Assembly (NCBI GenBank): GCA_946480485.1
Contig: CAMLJW010000255.1
Coordinates: forward strand, 1 to 7,559
Origin: an uncultured Streptomyces sp.
Lineage (GTDB): Bacteria > Actinomycetota > Actinomycetes > Streptomycetales > Streptomycetaceae
Reading direction: 5' to 3'
DNA length: 7,559 bases
In this document: positions 6,791 to 7,559 of the stretch, piece by piece
Layout: every line of letters begins with the position of its first letter
Position numbering within the stretch: position 1 is the first letter of the stretch
Made by a program: the position numbers and the translations under genes
The notes under the pieces: model-generated
Told to the model about the DNA's origin: nothing
Seen by the model: the letters and a program-made list of their open reading frames with translations, nothing else
The model's database searches: none

Positions 6791-7060
6791 GTGTATCCGG
6801 TGGTCTGCGCCGAACCGGGTTCCACATCCACGTTCATCAGCGGCGATCAGGCACAAGGCGTCACCTCCGGCGGCTGGGGCGACGGCGGTAACGGCAGCCA
6901 GACCTGGTACCAGCCCGGGAACGAGATCCTCTACCGATACGGCCTGAGTAGCCACGCCCCCATCGGTGTCTCGGTGAACGAACGCAGCGTGTTCGTCGAT
7001 GCCCTCGGCCTTGTCCGGCTCGTGGTCGACGACCGCGCGGAGCGCAGATGCCCTCCGTAG
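6791..7060 (+). CDS. Coding-like ORF without a credible start, possibly a gene remnant
   Basis: The frame from GTG 6791 gives 89 residues to TAG 7060. By hand count about 82% of codons end in G or C and the composition is protein-like (QTWYQPGNEILYRYG, HAPIGVSVNERSVFVDALG, LVRLVVDDRAERR), which argues for real coding. But the only early starts, GTG at 6791 and 6800, have no Shine-Dalgarno site and sit directly behind the DUF5999-like gene's terminator hairpin; no ATG occurs in this frame. The frame is open back to 6698, the same frame as the DUF5999-like gene, whose TGA at 6695-6697 is the only stop between them. I recognise no domain. It may be the 3' part of a gene whose 5' end was lost, or a leaderless gene. 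A 7-bp inverted repeat begins six bases after the stop. Confidence 0.38.
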   Translation: MYPVVCAEPGSTSTFISGDQAQGVTSGGWGDGGNGSQTWYQPGNEILYRYGLSSHAPIGVSVNERSVFVDALGLVRLVVDDRAERRCPP

Positions 7061-7065
7061 AAGGC

Positions 7066-7080
7066 TCGGCGGGCCGCCGA
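7066..7080. repeat. Tight 7-bp inverted repeat after the ORF stop
   Basis: TCGGCGG (7066-7072) and CCGCCGA (7074-7080) are perfect inverted arms around one base. The spacer is too short for the whole stem to form as RNA, though about six pairs could. It starts six bases after TAG 7060 and could be a weak terminator or a protein-binding site. Confidence 0.4.
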
Positions 7081-7125
7081 CGACTGCCGTTCGCTTCCCC
7101 ATATGGCCGTCCGGAGCAGCCGCGT

Positions 7126-7144
7126 GACAACTTGTCCGCGGACA
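7126..7144. promoter_or_regulatory. Overlapping palindromes, operator-like
   Basis: GACAA-C-TTGTC (7126-7136) overlaps the perfect 12-bp palindrome TGTCCGCGGACA (7133-7144). The two share TGTC, so GAC/GTC half-sites occur three times in 19 bases. This arrangement suits overlapping binding of a dimeric regulator. It lies about 230 bases upstream of the secreted protein gene, far for a direct repressor of it. Confidence 0.4.
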
Positions 7145-7208
7145 CGTCTCGTCTGATCCGCGTTCCGGATGGCACGGCAGCGGAAACGGGCACCACCAAC
7201 CGGGTCAA

Positions 7209-7233
7209 TCTTCGGGCCTCAACCACCCGAAGA
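7209..7233. terminator. 8-bp stem hairpin in the intergenic region
   Basis: TCTTCGGG (7209-7216) pairs perfectly with CCCGAAGA (7226-7233) around a nine-base loop. No T-run follows. It could end transcripts coming from 6791-7060, act in the opposite direction, or be part of an RNA made from this region. Confidence 0.4.
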
Positions 7234-7323
7234 GCCCACGGAATAGCTCGAATGCGGACTCTCCGGTGGTGAGTATCCACAATCCCGCTAAAAGTTATCA
7301 CGTCGCCACTGCGATCCCGATGA

Positions 7324-7340
7324 GCCGACGCCGTGTCGGC
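7324..7340 (+). other. Hairpin in the probable 5' leader of the secreted protein gene
   Basis: GCCGAC (7324-7329) pairs with GTCGGC (7335-7340) around GCCGT. It ends 15 bases before the GAAAGGA ribosome site, so if transcribed it lies just upstream of the site of translation initiation and could affect mRNA stability or ribosome access. Confidence 0.4.
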
Positions 7341-7371
7341 CCTCGCAGTCGCGGCGAAAGGAACATGCCCC

Positions 7372-7559
7372 ATGCGCATTACCCGGACCCTGTTCGCCTC
7401 CGCAGCGATCACTGCGGCACTCGCAATCTCCGCTCCCACAGCGAACGCCATGACGGTGGCCGAGCTCTCGGCGTCGGAGGACGGCGGCTACGGCAATGAC
7501 GAGCACGAGCACGACAAGTCCAAGCACTCGGAATCCGACGAGGACAAGGAGAAGAAGGA
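7372..7559 (+). CDS. Secreted, highly charged protein, 3' end outside the window
   Basis: The visible 62 residues begin with a classic signal peptide: Arg2 and Arg5, a hydrophobic core LFASAAITAALAIS (7-20) and an AxA-type cleavage site after APTANA (21-26). The mature part starts MTVAELSASED and soon becomes a low-complexity run of Asp, Glu, His, Lys and Ser (DEHEHDKSKHSESDEDKEKK), which should be disordered and may bind cations. Export is probably by the Sec route, as there is no twin-arginine motif. ATG 7372 is chosen over an out-of-frame ATG at 7365 because of the signal peptide and because GAAAGGA (7356-7362) lies nine bases ahead. The C-terminus is missing, so a sortase signal or membrane anchor cannot be checked. 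The role is unknown; a cell-envelope or spore-surface protein is a guess. Confidence 0.87.
   Translation, partial: MRITRTLFASAAITAALAISAPTANAMTVAELSASEDGGYGNDEHEHDKSKHSESDEDKEKK

Larger units (their letters stand above)
7061..7371. other. Intergenic region dense in inverted repeats
   Basis: No convincing gene is present in these 311 bases. The region holds four perfect inverted repeats (listed separately) and a smaller ATCCG/CGGAT hairpin at 7156-7170. It ends with the ribosome site of the secreted protein gene. A locally AT-richer stretch at about 7264-7305 is the likeliest promoter region for that gene, but I cannot assign -35 and -10 hexamers. Confidence 0.55.

Noticed and set aside
6236..7102. 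Minus-strand 288-codon frame opposite the DUF5999-like gene
   Set aside because: It is antisense to a recognised small gene and runs through two terminator hairpins; no motif is visible.

Overview
The window is high-GC DNA (mostly about 70%) with strongly G/C-ending codons, GTG as well as ATG starts, purine-rich Shine-Dalgarno sites and U-tract-less GC hairpins as terminators. With the protein families present (E. coli-type ArgG, a DUF5999-like small protein, a ~500-residue GCS2-family ligase), this points to Streptomyces or a close actinobacterial relative. It reads as chromosomal accessory or arm DNA: genes are mostly single units in both directions, each with its own hairpin. I see no insertion sequence, integrase, CRISPR array, tRNA or rRNA.

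Layout. 1-1280 (+) is the 3' part of argG, followed by a strong hairpin at 1336-1370. 1452-2261 (+) is a PhzF-family isomerase/epimerase, probably leaderless. A convergent junction near 2271-2310 separates it from a CPBP-family membrane protein (2320-3120, -). Upstream of that, also on the minus strand and ended by its own hairpin (3240-3277), is a GCS2-family glutamate-cysteine ligase-like enzyme (3304-4824, -).

4825-5537 is a ~710-base region without a secure gene. It includes an unusually AT-rich patch (5041-5220, 57% GC) and one weak minus-strand gene candidate. 5538-6128 (+) is an unrecognised 196-residue protein, followed by a perfect 15-bp stem terminator. A 12-codon ORF with a strong ribosome-binding site (6296-6334) precedes a DUF5999-like Cys/His small protein (6491-6697, +). 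6791-7060 (+) is an ORF with coding-like codon use but no credible start. 7061-7371 is intergenic and rich in palindromes. At the right edge (7372 to the end, +) begins a secreted, highly charged protein.

How they fit together. ArgG is arginine biosynthesis. The remaining genes do not form a recognisable pathway or operon, and most look separately transcribed. The points most worth following are: a GCS2 ligase in a lineage that normally makes mycothiol rather than glutathione; a sharp codon-use dip inside that gene; the CPBP protein's altered first motif; the uORF before the DUF5999 gene; and the startless ORF at 6791-7060. I do not see convincing evidence for a new multi-gene system.
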